Shown here: positions 16,494 through 25,054 of the stretch, one piece after another
How the letters are laid out: the number at the start of each line of letters is the position of its first letter
Position numbering within the stretch: the stretch's first letter is position 1
Notes under the pieces: model-generated
Seen by the model: only the letters and a program-made list of their open reading frames with translations
What the model was told of the DNA's origin: nothing
Databases searched by the model: none
NCBI GenBank assembly: GCA_044226685.1
Contig: JBGAGP010000013.1
Span: 1-55,812 of the forward strand
From: Dongia_A sp044226685
GTDB taxonomy: Bacteria; Pseudomonadota; Alphaproteobacteria; Dongiales; Dongiaceae
DNA: 55,812 nucleotides
Direction of reading: 5' to 3'
Program-made: the position numbers and the translations under genes

Positions 16494-17717
16494 TCAAGCT
16501 GGGGGTATCGAGGGCGTGGCGGCGTCGGCGGTTCGTTCCGTCGGACGCGGCGGCGCCTTTCGAAACCGGCCAATTCCCAACCCGCTGATATCCGTCGCGC
16601 TTTTGCCCTCGAGGATGAGCTCGCGCAGCACCGCGCCCACGGCGGGGCCGAGCAGGAAGCCGTGACCGTTGAAGCCGAAGGCGTGGAACAGGCCCGGATG
16701 GGTCTCGCTCTGCCCCAGCACGCACACCCCGTCGGCGGTGTCGCCGTCGACCCCGGTCCAGGATCGGATGACGGGCACGTGGGCGAGGCCGGGGATGAAG
16801 GCGAGGGCGATGTCCATGCCGCGGCGCATGGTCTCCGGCAACGGGCGGGAGCGGGTGGCGTCTTCGCTGGCGCGGCCCTGGCCGGAGCCGAACAGGATGC
16901 TGCCGCGCAAGGTCTGGCGCAGGTAGAAATCGCCGCCGACAAAGCCCAGCACCGGCGCGATCCGGTAGGGCAGCGGCTCGGTCACCTGGACCTGGGGAAT
17001 TTCCGGCGCGAGGTCGACTTCCTCGTCGAACCAGCCGGCGACCTTGCCGGCCCAGGCGCCGGCGCAATTGACCAGCACGGGTGCGGCGAAGGCGCGGCCG
17101 TCGGCGACGCGCAGGTTGAACGCGCCGCTGGAATACCAGGCCTCGGTCACCTCGGCATGCTCAATCAGGTTGGCGCCGGCCTCCTGCGCGGCGGAGGCGA
17201 AAGCGGGCGCCACGAGCCGCGGATTGGCGTGGCCGTCATTGGGGCAGAGCACGCCCAGCATCGGCTTGTCCGAGAGCCAGGGGTAGCGGGCCTTCAACTG
17301 CAGCTTGTCGAGCAGTTCCAGGTGCAGCCCCATCTCGCCGGCCTTGCGATAGAACTCGGCGAGTTGGCTCTGGCGTTCCGCATCCATCGCCAGGCGCAAA
17401 TTGCCGGTGGCGCGGAACTCGCCGTCGAAGCCGATCAGCTCCGGCAAGTGGTCCCACATCTCGCGCGCGCGCATGGCGAGGGGCAGCTCGCGCAGGTCAC
17501 GGCCGTTCTGGCGCACGCCGCCGAAATTGACTCCGCTGGCGCGGGTGCCGGCCTGGTCGCGCTCCAGCAACGTCACCGCCTTGCCGCGCCGCGCCAGCAA
17601 CAGCGCGGTGGCGCAGCCGGCGATGCCGCCGCCGATGATCAGCACGTCGCTCTTGGCGATGGGCCGGTTGGCCACGGGCGGGGCGGCGCCCGCCGATGTG
17701 GTCGGGGTGTCGTTCAT
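16494..17717 (-). CDS. FAD-dependent amine/amino-acid dehydrogenase, DAO-type subunit
   Basis: The 407-residue DAO-fold flavoprotein binds FAD at the N-terminus (VLIIGGGIAGCATALLLARRG, about 25-45) and has SGVNFGGVRQNGRD, VNCAGAWAGKVAG and the C-terminal second FAD motif GFNGHGFLLGPAVGAVL. It resembles the beta subunits of heteromeric sarcosine oxidase, opine oxidase, HcnC and D-hydroxyproline dehydrogenase. The start at 17717 overlaps the preceding flavoprotein gene by 4 bp. With the next two genes it should form a three-subunit complex that oxidises a secondary amine or D-amino acid and passes electrons to the respiratory chain. Substrate is unknown. Confidence 0.87.
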   Translation of the reverse strand: MNDTPTTSAGAAPPVANRPIAKSDVLIIGGGIAGCATALLLARRGKAVTLLERDQAGTRASGVNFGGVRQNGRDLRELPLAMRAREMWDHLPELIGFDGEFRATGNLRLAMDAERQSQLAEFYRKAGEMGLHLELLDKLQLKARYPWLSDKPMLGVLCPNDGHANPRLVAPAFASAAQEAGANLIEHAEVTEAWYSSGAFNLRVADGRAFAAPVLVNCAGAWAGKVAGWFDEEVDLAPEIPQVQVTEPLPYRIAPVLGFVGGDFYLRQTLRGSILFGSGQGRASEDATRSRPLPETMRRGMDIALAFIPGLAHVPVIRSWTGVDGDTADGVCVLGQSETHPGLFHAFGFNGHGFLLGPAVGAVLRELILEGKSATDISGLGIGRFRKAPPRPTERTADAATPSIPPA

Positions 17718-19099
17718 GGCTGCCGCCCGGCGATGGTGGCGACGGTGACCGGCTTCACCGGCGGCTGCGAGCGCAGCCGCCCGACGCTGTCGCGGCTGAC
17801 GCCGAGGGTTCCGGCGAGGATCTCCGCCGCCGCATGGCCGCAGAGGCGGCCCTGGCAACGGCCCATGCCGACGCGGGAGTAGGCCTTGGCGCGGTTGAGC
17901 TCGCGGGCGCCCATCAGCCCGGCGATGCCGCGATAGTCGCCCACCCGCACGCCCTCGCAGCGGCACAGCAGCGTGTGGTCCGGAATCGCGGTGAACAAGT
18001 CCGGGGGCAGGGCGAAGGCCCGGCGCAGTGTCGCCTGCAGCTTTGCCCAGCGTGCGACGGCGACCATGTCAGGCCCCGGCTGATAGCCGACGGGCTCCAG
18101 CCTCAGGTCCGAGAGCGCGGCGAAGGCCGCCAGTCGACCGCGGGCCTCCGCCGCATCGGCGCCGAGGATGCCGTTGCCGTCGCCGGCGACGTAGAGGTTG
18201 TCGCGCCCGACGACACGGCCGAAGCCGTCGACCTGGGGCAGCCATTGGCGCTGCGCCGCGTCGAAGGCGAATTTCGCCCCGGCAAGGTCGGCCAGCTGCG
18301 TCTCGGATTGCAGGCCGTAGCCGAGCGCCACCGCATCGCAGGCGATCTCCCGGACCTTGCCGTTGCCCTTGACGGCAATGCCGGTCACCTGGCTGTCGCC
18401 GAGGACGCGCTCCAGGCGGTGATCGAACAGCAGCTTCACCCCACGCCGCCGCAGCCCGAACAGCCAGCGCAGGCCGCGCGCGGCGGCGGCCGGGCTCGCC
18501 AGCAGGGACAGGCCGGCGGCCAGGAACGCGCTTCCCTTCGACGGCAGGATGATCGCCGCCGGTGTCACGCCTGCGCGCGCATACTGATAGGCGGTGAGCA
18601 GCAGCAGCGGACCGGCGCCGACGAAAGCCACTTTGCTGCCGATGGTGCAGCCCTGGTGCTTCAACGCGATCTGTGCACCGCCCAGGGAATAGACACCGGG
18701 CAGGGTCCAGCCGGGCGCCGGCACGATGCGGTCCATCGCGCCGGTGGCGAGGATCAGCCGGTCGAAAACGATCTCGCTGCTCCTGCCGTCGCTGGCGATC
18801 ACCGCGCGATCGTCGATCAGGTCGTAGACGAGGCTCGACGGGCGGTAGTCGATCTTGTGGCGGATGCGGTCGAAGGCGACGAACAGGTCCTTGGCGCGCT
18901 CGGCGCTGGCGCCGTAGAGGTCCTTGGCCGAGCGCGAGAAGCCCGGCACGCGCGGCGGCTGGCGGTAGATCTGGCCGCCGATGCGCGGCGCTTCGTCGAC
19001 CAGGATCGGCGCGCAGCCGGCGGCGACCAGCAACTCGGCCGCGCGCAGGCCGGCGGGTCCCGCGCCGACGATCAGGATCCGAGGAGGCTGGTCGGCCAT
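17714..19099 (-). CDS. NAD(P)/FAD oxidoreductase with C-terminal BFD-type [2Fe-2S] domain
   Basis: The 461-residue flavoprotein has an N-terminal dinucleotide-binding motif ILIVGAGPAGLRAAELL (8-24), a second one at KVAFVGAGPLLLL and the C-terminal region LYVAGDGNGILGADAA. It ends with a BFD-like iron-sulfur domain holding CRCEGV and GRCQGRLC cysteine pairs. This is the HcnB/OoxA/sarcosine-oxidase-alpha type architecture. It overlaps the [2Fe-2S] gene upstream by 28 bp and the DAO gene downstream by 4 bp, so all three subunits are coupled. Confidence 0.9.
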   Translation of the reverse strand: MADQPPRILIVGAGPAGLRAAELLVAAGCAPILVDEAPRIGGQIYRQPPRVPGFSRSAKDLYGASAERAKDLFVAFDRIRHKIDYRPSSLVYDLIDDRAVIASDGRSSEIVFDRLILATGAMDRIVPAPGWTLPGVYSLGGAQIALKHQGCTIGSKVAFVGAGPLLLLTAYQYARAGVTPAAIILPSKGSAFLAAGLSLLASPAAAARGLRWLFGLRRRGVKLLFDHRLERVLGDSQVTGIAVKGNGKVREIACDAVALGYGLQSETQLADLAGAKFAFDAAQRQWLPQVDGFGRVVGRDNLYVAGDGNGILGADAAEARGRLAAFAALSDLRLEPVGYQPGPDMVAVARWAKLQATLRRAFALPPDLFTAIPDHTLLCRCEGVRVGDYRGIAGLMGARELNRAKAYSRVGMGRCQGRLCGHAAAEILAGTLGVSRDSVGRLRSQPPVKPVTVATIAGRQP

Positions 19100-19389
19100 G
19101 TGGTGCGGATGCGCAAGCCGGGCTCGACATAGGTGGAACAGGCGCGCACGCGCCTGCCGTCCTCCAGCCAGACCCAGCAATCCTGGCAGGCTCCCATCAG
19201 GCAGAAGCCGGCGCCGGCGGACTCGCCCTCCTGTTTCTGCCGCAGCAGGCCGCGCTGGGTCAGCATCGCCACCAGCACGGTGTCGCCTTCCATTGCGCTA
19301 AGCTGCCAGCCGTCGATGGTGATCTCGATCAGCTTGCGGTCAAGATCGGCGACGCGCTGCAGGCGCGGCCCGGTGACGGGAGCGTTCAT
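19072..19389 (-). CDS. Small [2Fe-2S] ferredoxin-like subunit of the amine dehydrogenase
   Basis: This 105-residue protein has the plant-type ferredoxin ligands Cys63, Cys68, Cys71 and Cys84 (GFCLMGACQDCWV and RACST). It corresponds to HcnA or the N-terminal part of sarcosine oxidase alpha, which in this layout is a separate polypeptide. It starts at the ATG 19389 (ATGA overlap with the GNAT gene) and its 3' end overlaps the flavoprotein start by 28 bp. It likely passes electrons between flavin centres or onward to the quinone pool. Confidence 0.9.
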   Translation of the reverse strand: MNAPVTGPRLQRVADLDRKLIEITIDGWQLSAMEGDTVLVAMLTQRGLLRQKQEGESAGAGFCLMGACQDCWVWLEDGRRVRACSTYVEPGLRIRTTWPTSLLGS

Positions 19390-20384
19390 GCGCCGGCCCC
19401 CGCCAGGCGGATCTCGACCGAGGCCGGGATCAGCCCTTCGAGGCGCGGATCGCGCATCCGGCCGCGCTCCTGGCGATAGGGCCGGAAGCCCGCCTTCTGG
19501 TAGTTGATGAAGGCGCGCGGATGGTCGAACGACCAGGTGCTGACGATCAGCCGCTCCGGCCCGTAGGACCAGGCGAGGTCGACTGCCCAGCTCAGCAGGT
19601 AGTTGCCGAGGCCGCGGCCGATGAAGGCCGGTGCGAGGCCGAAATAGGCGATACGGATGTCCGGATTGGCGCGGCGGTCGAGCTCGACATAGCCGGCCGG
19701 CTCGCCGCCGGCATAGAGCACGTAGATCTCGATGCCCTCGGCCTGGATCGCCGCCGCCAGCTGTGCGTCGCTCATCCGCCGACGATCGGCCCACAGCCAG
19801 CGTTCGCCCACCAGGTTGTAGAGATAACGGTAGAACGTCACGGAAGGATGCTCCAGCCGCATCACCGCGTATTGCCCGACCGGCCGCGCGACGGAGGGCC
19901 GGGTCGGCGGCGCCGTCATCTCCAGGAAGGTGGTGATGACCTCGAGCTCCGCGGGCGCCATGTCGACGGCGTCGTCCTTCAGCCAGCGTTGCATCACCGC
20001 GCGCGGCGCCACCTCGTAGCCGAGGCGGCGGTAGAATTCCTGCACCTTCAGATTGGTGTCGCGGATCATCAGGTTGCACTTGGGCAGCCCGCGCGCCACC
20101 AGCCAGCGCTCGGCGTGGCGCACCAAGTCGCGGCCGTGGCCCTTGCCCCGGGCGTCCGGTGCCACGGCGAGCTTGTAGAGCCAGCCGCGATGGCCCTCAT
20201 GGCCGACCATGATCGAGCCGATGAGGCGGTCGCCGGCAAGGCCGACATAGAGCTGGCAATTGTGCGTGGCCAGCATGAGCGGGATGTCCTTGGCCGGGTC
20301 GTTGTAGTCGACGCTGATTCCAGCCGCGTCCCACAGGGCCGTGAGGGCCGGATAGTCGCCCTCGGCATAGGCGCGGATCTCCAT
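19386..20384 (-). CDS. Tandem GNAT acetyltransferase fusion
   Basis: The 332-residue protein has two GNAT domains. Domain 1 (1-135) resembles the YpeA group, with the acetyl-CoA loop VAPDARGKGHG (74-84) and the C-terminal RDTNLKVQEFYRRLGYE. Domain 2 (about 165-332) has its own loop LAPAFIGRGLG (250-260) and FINYQKAGFRPY. The two are read in one frame through a linker (LEMTAPPTRP). The ATG at 20384 was chosen because it begins the YpeA-like fold directly. It is coupled to the [2Fe-2S] subunit gene by a 4-bp overlap. It may acetylate an amine substrate or product of the dehydrogenase; this is inference. Confidence 0.85.
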   Translation of the reverse strand: MEIRAYAEGDYPALTALWDAAGISVDYNDPAKDIPLMLATHNCQLYVGLAGDRLIGSIMVGHEGHRGWLYKLAVAPDARGKGHGRDLVRHAERWLVARGLPKCNLMIRDTNLKVQEFYRRLGYEVAPRAVMQRWLKDDAVDMAPAELEVITTFLEMTAPPTRPSVARPVGQYAVMRLEHPSVTFYRYLYNLVGERWLWADRRRMSDAQLAAAIQAEGIEIYVLYAGGEPAGYVELDRRANPDIRIAYFGLAPAFIGRGLGNYLLSWAVDLAWSYGPERLIVSTWSFDHPRAFINYQKAGFRPYRQERGRMRDPRLEGLIPASVEIRLAGAGA

Positions 20385-20416
20385 GCAGTGGATCTCCCCC
20401 ATGCCGGCCGCGGGGG

Positions 20417-21271
20417 TCAGGGGGCGACCGGCGTGTCGCCGGGCAGGCCCCACTCGGCCCAGGAACCGTCATAGACCGCGACATCGCGGTGGCCGATCAG
20501 GTGCAGGCCGAAGGCGAGCACGCAGGCGGTGATGCCGGACCCGCAGGAGGTAACGACCGGCTTCGTCACGTCGATGCCCGCCTTGCCATAGAGCGCGCCG
20601 AGTTCCTCGGCGGTCTTGAAGGTCTTGTCCGCCTTCAGCAGTTGGTCATAGGGCAGGTTGTGCGCGCCCGGGATGTGGCCCGCGCGGCGGCCCGGCCAGA
20701 TCTCGGGATCGGTGGCGTTGAAGCGGCCGGCGCTGCGCGCGTCCAGCATCTGTTCCCGCTTGCTCTGCAGGTTGCGCAGCATCTGGTCCTTGCTGCGCAC
20801 GCGGGTGTTGTCGAGGCGCGCGGTGAAGTGCCGCTCCTGCAGCTGCACCGGACCGTCTTCCACCGGACGCCCCTCGGCCAGCCATTTCGGCAGGCCGCCA
20901 TCCAGGATCGCCACCTCGCGCGCGCCGAAGATACGGAACATCCACCACACGCGGGCGGCACTCATCATGCCTTGGCCGTCGTAGATGACGATGCGGTTGC
21001 CGTCGCCGATGCCGAGCTTGCGGACGCGCGAGGCGAATTTCTCCGGCGGCGGCAGCATGTGCGGCAGGGACGAGGTGCTGTCGCTGATGTCGTCGATGTC
21101 GAAGAACACCGCCCCGGGAATGTGGCGCTCGAGGTATTCTGCCCTGGCGTCCTTGCCCTGCATCGGCAGGTAGTAGGTGCCGTCGACGATGCGCAGGTCC
21201 GGCTGGTGCAGGTTGGCGGCGAGCCAGTCGGTCGAAACCAGACTCTCCGGATGCGCGTAGCTTGCGGTCAT
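20417..21271 (-). CDS. sseA: 3-mercaptopyruvate/thiosulfate sulfurtransferase
   Basis: The 284-residue protein has two rhodanese domains. The N-terminal inactive repeat has VFFDIDDISDSTSSLPHMLP, and the C-terminal catalytic repeat carries the persulfide cysteine Cys243 in SCGSGITAC, the CG(S/T)G(V/I)T loop typical of mercaptopyruvate sulfurtransferases. It transfers sulfur from 3-mercaptopyruvate to acceptors such as cyanide or thiols. It overlaps the AlaX-like gene by 4 bp and is followed after 32 bp by the GNAT gene. Confidence 0.92.
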   Translation of the reverse strand: MTASYAHPESLVSTDWLAANLHQPDLRIVDGTYYLPMQGKDARAEYLERHIPGAVFFDIDDISDSTSSLPHMLPPPEKFASRVRKLGIGDGNRIVIYDGQGMMSAARVWWMFRIFGAREVAILDGGLPKWLAEGRPVEDGPVQLQERHFTARLDNTRVRSKDQMLRNLQSKREQMLDARSAGRFNATDPEIWPGRRAGHIPGAHNLPYDQLLKADKTFKTAEELGALYGKAGIDVTKPVVTSCGSGITACVLAFGLHLIGHRDVAVYDGSWAEWGLPGDTPVAP

Positions 21272-21987
21272 TGTCCACCCGAGCCGGCGAAGGCGATGTT
21301 GACGCGCCGGTTCATCTTGCCCTTGTTCTCTATCTTCACCACTTCGACCGGGCCGATCTCGCCTGTCCGCGCCACATGGGTGCCGCCGCAAGGCTGCAGG
21401 TCGACGCCGACGATGTCGAGCAGCCGCACCTTGCCGCCGCCGGACGGCGGCTTCACCGACATGGTGCGCACCAGCTCCGGCTGCGCAGCCAGCTCTTCGT
21501 CGCTGATCCAGCGCGGCTGCACCGGATGGTTCTCGGCGATCAGGCGGTTCAGTTCCGCGGTGATGAAATCCTTATCCAGGGTCTGGTCGGGCAGGTTGAA
21601 ATCGAGCCGGCCCTTGCCGTCGCTCACCTGGCCGCCGGTCACGTCGCCCTTGATCACCGCGCAGACCAGGTGCAGGCAGGAATGCATGCGCATCAGGCGA
21701 TGGCGCCGGGCCCAGTCGATCTCGGCCGTCACCCTGGCCCCGACCGCGAGCGGAACGCTGCCCGGCTTCGGGACATGCACGGCATCCTCATGGCTGGCGC
21801 CCTTGACCGTGTCGACGATCTCGACGCTGTCGCCGCTCTCCAGGACCAGCCGGCCGATATCGCCCGGCTGGCCGCCGCCGGTGGGATAGAACACCGTGCG
21901 GTCCAGCCGGATGCCCTTGTCGTCGACCGCGACCACGGTCGCGTCGCACGATTTCAGGTAGGCGTCCTGGCGAAACAGCAGGTCCAT
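21268..21987 (-). CDS. Alanyl-tRNA editing protein (AlaX-like)
   Basis: This 239-residue free-standing editing domain is related to the C-terminal part of AlaRS and hydrolyses mischarged Ser-tRNA(Ala) (or Gly-). The zinc site is HSCLH (HxxxH) plus CGGTH near the C-terminus. TVFYPTGGGQPGDIG and GRLDFNL are characteristic of the family. It is first in the six-gene minus-strand operon and divergent from the GST gene, with about 100 bp between them. Confidence 0.9.
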   Translation of the reverse strand: MDLLFRQDAYLKSCDATVVAVDDKGIRLDRTVFYPTGGGQPGDIGRLVLESGDSVEIVDTVKGASHEDAVHVPKPGSVPLAVGARVTAEIDWARRHRLMRMHSCLHLVCAVIKGDVTGGQVSDGKGRLDFNLPDQTLDKDFITAELNRLIAENHPVQPRWISDEELAAQPELVRTMSVKPPSGGGKVRLLDIVGVDLQPCGGTHVARTGEIGPVEVVKIENKGKMNRRVNIAFAGSGGQ

Positions 21988-22091
21988 GCGGCGAATCCCT
22001 CGATATTTTACGGTTTTGCATCATGGAGTTGGCGTTCTTGACGGTCAAGGACCGCTGCGCCTAGGGTTTGGCCGCAACCCTGGAGACCTGC

Positions 22092-22730
22092 ATGAGCAAG
22101 CCGATCCTGTACGGCCCGACCTACAGCACCTATGTGCGGACGATCCGCCTGGTTCTGGCGGAAAAGGGCGTCGAATACGATCTCGTGAACGTCGACATGG
22201 CAAGCGGCGAGCATCGCAGCACGGCGCATCTGCAGCGCCAGCCCTTCGGCAAGCTGCCGGTCTTCGACCATAACGGCTTCATGCTCTATGAGAGCAACGC
22301 CATTGCCCACTATATCGACGATGCCTTTCCCGGGAAGCGCCTGGCGCCCTATGGCATGCATCGCCGGGCGCGGGATCAGCAGATCGTCGACGTGATCAAT
22401 TCATACGGCTATCACCGCATCGTCGTCAGGCTGGTATTGCCCTATTTCTTCGCCGACAAGGAGAAGGGGCCGGACATGGCGGCGATCACCGCGGCGGTAC
22501 CGGACATCGAGCATGTGCTGGGCGCGATCCAGGACCTGATGATCGACCCCGATCCTTTCCTCATGGGGCGCGAGATCGGCTTGGCCGATCTGTTCCTGGC
22601 GCCGATCATCCACTACTTGATGATGTTCCCCGAGGGCGGCCGCATCCTGCCCAAGCTGCCGCGGCTCGCCAGCTGGTGGCTGGCGATCCAGCAGCGCGAC
22701 ACCGTGGTGGCGACGGTGCCGCAATTCTGA
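22092..22730 (+). CDS. Glutathione S-transferase family protein
   Basis: The 212-residue protein has an N-terminal thioredoxin-fold domain (ILYGPTYSTYVRTIRLVLAEKG, FGKLPVFDHNGFMLYESNAI with the cis-Pro and ES glutathione-binding residues) and an all-helical C-terminal domain (IGLADLFLAPIIHYL). The active-site region has Tyr and Ser/Thr candidates near residues 9-13. The ATG at 22092 fits the family start. It is followed 40 bp later by an MFS exporter gene. The substrate is unknown. Confidence 0.88.
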   Translation: MSKPILYGPTYSTYVRTIRLVLAEKGVEYDLVNVDMASGEHRSTAHLQRQPFGKLPVFDHNGFMLYESNAIAHYIDDAFPGKRLAPYGMHRRARDQQIVDVINSYGYHRIVVRLVLPYFFADKEKGPDMAAITAAVPDIEHVLGAIQDLMIDPDPFLMGREIGLADLFLAPIIHYLMMFPEGGRILPKLPRLASWWLAIQQRDTVVATVPQF

Positions 22731-22770
22731 TCCGCTGTTCCGCCGGCAACTCGCAGCATCGCTTGCTCCC

Positions 22771-23949
22771 ATGAACAATCCATCCGGCGGCCGGTCGAGC
22801 CACGGCGCCGTCCTGGCGTTCCTGGCATTCGGCAATTTCATCGTTGGCATGGGGGCCTTTGTCGTCATCGGCATCGTCTCGCCGATCGCCGAGGGGCTCG
22901 GCGTCTCAAAGGCCAGCGCCGGCATGGTGCTGACGGCCTATGCCTTCGCCTATGCGGTGCTGTCGCCGGTGACCGCGGCGATCACCGGGACGGTCTCGCG
23001 GCGCGTGGTGCTGACCGCCGCCCTGGCGATCTTCTGCCTCGGCTCCGTGCTCTCCGCGCTGTCACCCAATCTGCTGATGCTGGCGGCGTCGCGCATGGTC
23101 GTGGCGCTGGGCGCCGCCATGTTCACCCCCGTCGCCGCCGGCGTGGCGGTCGCGGTGACCGTTCCCGAGCGGCGCGGCAAGGCGCTGGCCACGGTGTTCG
23201 CCGGGTTGACCCTGGCGCAGGTCGTCGGCACGCCCTTCGGCGCCTGGATCGCCTATCGGGTCGGCTGGAGCGCGGCGTTCTGGGCCGTGGCGGCCCTGGC
23301 GGCGGCGGGCGCCGTGATCATCGCGCTGTCGGTGCCCCGCGACATCCATTTCCACGCCTCGGGCTTCCGCGCCATCCTCGGCGTGCTGAAGGACCGCCGG
23401 GTCATGTTCGCCACCGCCTTCACCGCCAGCTTCGTCGGCGCGACCTATCTTGTCTTCACCTATCTCGGCCCGTTGATCGAAGCCTCGGTCGGCAGCAACC
23501 CGGAGCTGCGCACCGGATTCCTGGTGCTCTATGGCTGCGGCGCGGTGATCGGCAACATCGTCGGCGGCACGCTGTCCGACCGGATCGGCGCGCGGAAAAC
23601 GCTCATCGTCATCTGCGCGGCGCAGATCGTCTTGATGCCGCTGTTCTCGCTCACGCCGCTCGCCTGGCTGCCTTTCGCGGCACTGGTCGGCGCCTGGGCG
23701 GCCTCAGGCTGGTCCTTCATGGCACCCCAGCAGGCGCGCCTGGTGCAGGTGGCGCCCCAGGCGATCTCCCTCGTCCTCGCCCTCAACGCGGCGATGATCT
23801 ATGTCGGCATCGCCGTCGGGTCGGCCTTGGCGGCCCGGGTGCTGGAATGGCAGGGGTTGGCGGCGCTGGGCCTTGCCGGCGGCATCGGCGGCGTCCTGGC
23901 GCTGGCCCACCTGCTGGCCTCGGCACGGCCGCAGGTGGGATCGCGCTAG
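22771..23949 (+). CDS. MFS transporter (drug/arabinose efflux type)
   Basis: The 392-residue protein has about 12 hydrophobic spans. It resembles the AraJ/YdhP branch of MFS exporters: VVIGIVSPIAEGLGVSKASAG, TAYAFAYAVLSPVTAAITG, and the second-half motif GGTLSDRIGARKTL after GNIVGG. The SD is not obvious. It may export small metabolites together with the preceding GST. The stop overlaps the convergent cysteine synthase gene by 4 bp. Confidence 0.87.
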   Translation: MNNPSGGRSSHGAVLAFLAFGNFIVGMGAFVVIGIVSPIAEGLGVSKASAGMVLTAYAFAYAVLSPVTAAITGTVSRRVVLTAALAIFCLGSVLSALSPNLLMLAASRMVVALGAAMFTPVAAGVAVAVTVPERRGKALATVFAGLTLAQVVGTPFGAWIAYRVGWSAAFWAVAALAAAGAVIIALSVPRDIHFHASGFRAILGVLKDRRVMFATAFTASFVGATYLVFTYLGPLIEASVGSNPELRTGFLVLYGCGAVIGNIVGGTLSDRIGARKTLIVICAAQIVLMPLFSLTPLAWLPFAALVGAWAASGWSFMAPQQARLVQVAPQAISLVLALNAAMIYVGIAVGSALAARVLEWQGLAALGLAGGIGGVLALAHLLASARPQVGSR

Positions 23950-24944
23950 AGCCAGTCGGGGCAGGGCAGGTTCTTCGACTTCAGGAAGGCCGGGTTGAAC
24001 AGCTTGCTCTGGTACCGCGTGCCGAAGTCGCACAGGATGGTGACGATGGTGTGCCCAGGGCCAAGCTCCTTGGCGAGGCGGATGGCGCCGGCGACGTTGA
24101 TGCCGGTGGAGCCGCCCATGCACAGGCCTTCGTGCTTCAGCAGGTCGAACACGATGGGCAGGGCCTCGCTGTCCGGGATGCGATAGGCGATGTCGACCGG
24201 CGCGTCCTTGATGTTCTCGGTGATGCGGCCCTGGCCGATGCCTTCGGTGATCGAGCTGCCCTCGGCCTTCAATTCACCGGTCTTGTAGTAGGAGTAGAGC
24301 GCGGCGCCTTCGGGATCGGCGAGGGCGATCTTGACGTTCTTGTTGCGCTCCTTCAGCGCCATGGCGACGCCGGCCAGGGTGCCGCCGGTGCCGACCGCGC
24401 TGACGAAGCCGTCGACCTTGCCGTCGGTCTGGGCCCAGATCTCCGGCCCGGTGGTGCGGAAATGGCCCATGCGGTTGGCGGTGTTGTCGAACTGGTTGGC
24501 CCAGATGACGCCGTTCGGATTGCTCGCCTTCAGCTCGTCCGCCAGGCGCCCGGACAGCTTCACGTAGTTGTTGGGGTCCTTGTAGGGGACGGCCGGGACC
24601 TCCTTCAGCTCCGCCCCGGCCAGGCGCAGCATGTCCTTCTTCTCCTGCGACTGGGTCTCCGGGATGACGATCAGGGTCTTGTAGCCGCGGGCATTGCCGA
24701 CCAGCGCCAGGCCGATGCCGGTATTGCCGGCGGTGCCCTCGACGATCAGGCCGCCCTTGCGGATCAAGCCCTTCTTCTCGGCGTCCTCGATGATCGCCAG
24801 CGCGGCACGGTCCTTGACCGAGCCGCCGGGGTTGAGGAACTCCGCCTTGCCGAGAATGGTGCAGCCGGTCAGTTCCGAAGCGGCCTTGAGCTTGATAAGC
24901 GGCGTGTTGCCGATCGCGCCGATGAAACCGTCGCGGATGTCCAT
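23946..24944 (-). CDS. cysK: Cysteine synthase A-type enzyme (O-acetylserine sulfhydrylase)
   Basis: This 332-residue fold-type II PLP enzyme makes cysteine from O-acetylserine and sulfide. The PLP lysine is Lys44 in NPGGSVKDRAAL, the carboxylate-binding loop is EGTAGNTGIG, the phosphate-binding loop is GTGGTLAG, and the C-terminal loop is GGSTGINVAG. It is slightly longer than E. coli CysK, and CBS-like activity cannot be excluded. The ATG at 24944 fits the family (GFIGAIGNTPLIKL). It stands alone on its strand. Confidence 0.88.
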   Translation of the reverse strand: MDIRDGFIGAIGNTPLIKLKAASELTGCTILGKAEFLNPGGSVKDRAALAIIEDAEKKGLIRKGGLIVEGTAGNTGIGLALVGNARGYKTLIVIPETQSQEKKDMLRLAGAELKEVPAVPYKDPNNYVKLSGRLADELKASNPNGVIWANQFDNTANRMGHFRTTGPEIWAQTDGKVDGFVSAVGTGGTLAGVAMALKERNKNVKIALADPEGAALYSYYKTGELKAEGSSITEGIGQGRITENIKDAPVDIAYRIPDSEALPIVFDLLKHEGLCMGGSTGINVAGAIRLAKELGPGHTIVTILCDFGTRYQSKLFNPAFLKSKNLPCPDWL

Positions 24945-25054
24945 GTGATAGCCTTTGTGTGAAATCTGTGCTCTCGCTAGGCGCAACTTAGCGAGCCGCC
25001 AGGGCAATGATCAAGTCGCGGCTTTGGGGCCAGATTCGATCTCAATACACCGAG

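Noticed and set aside
17696..19132. A long plus-strand frame antisense to the FAD/BFD oxidoreductase
   Set aside because: The minus-strand product has FAD and iron-sulfur motifs and operon overlaps; the antisense translation has none.
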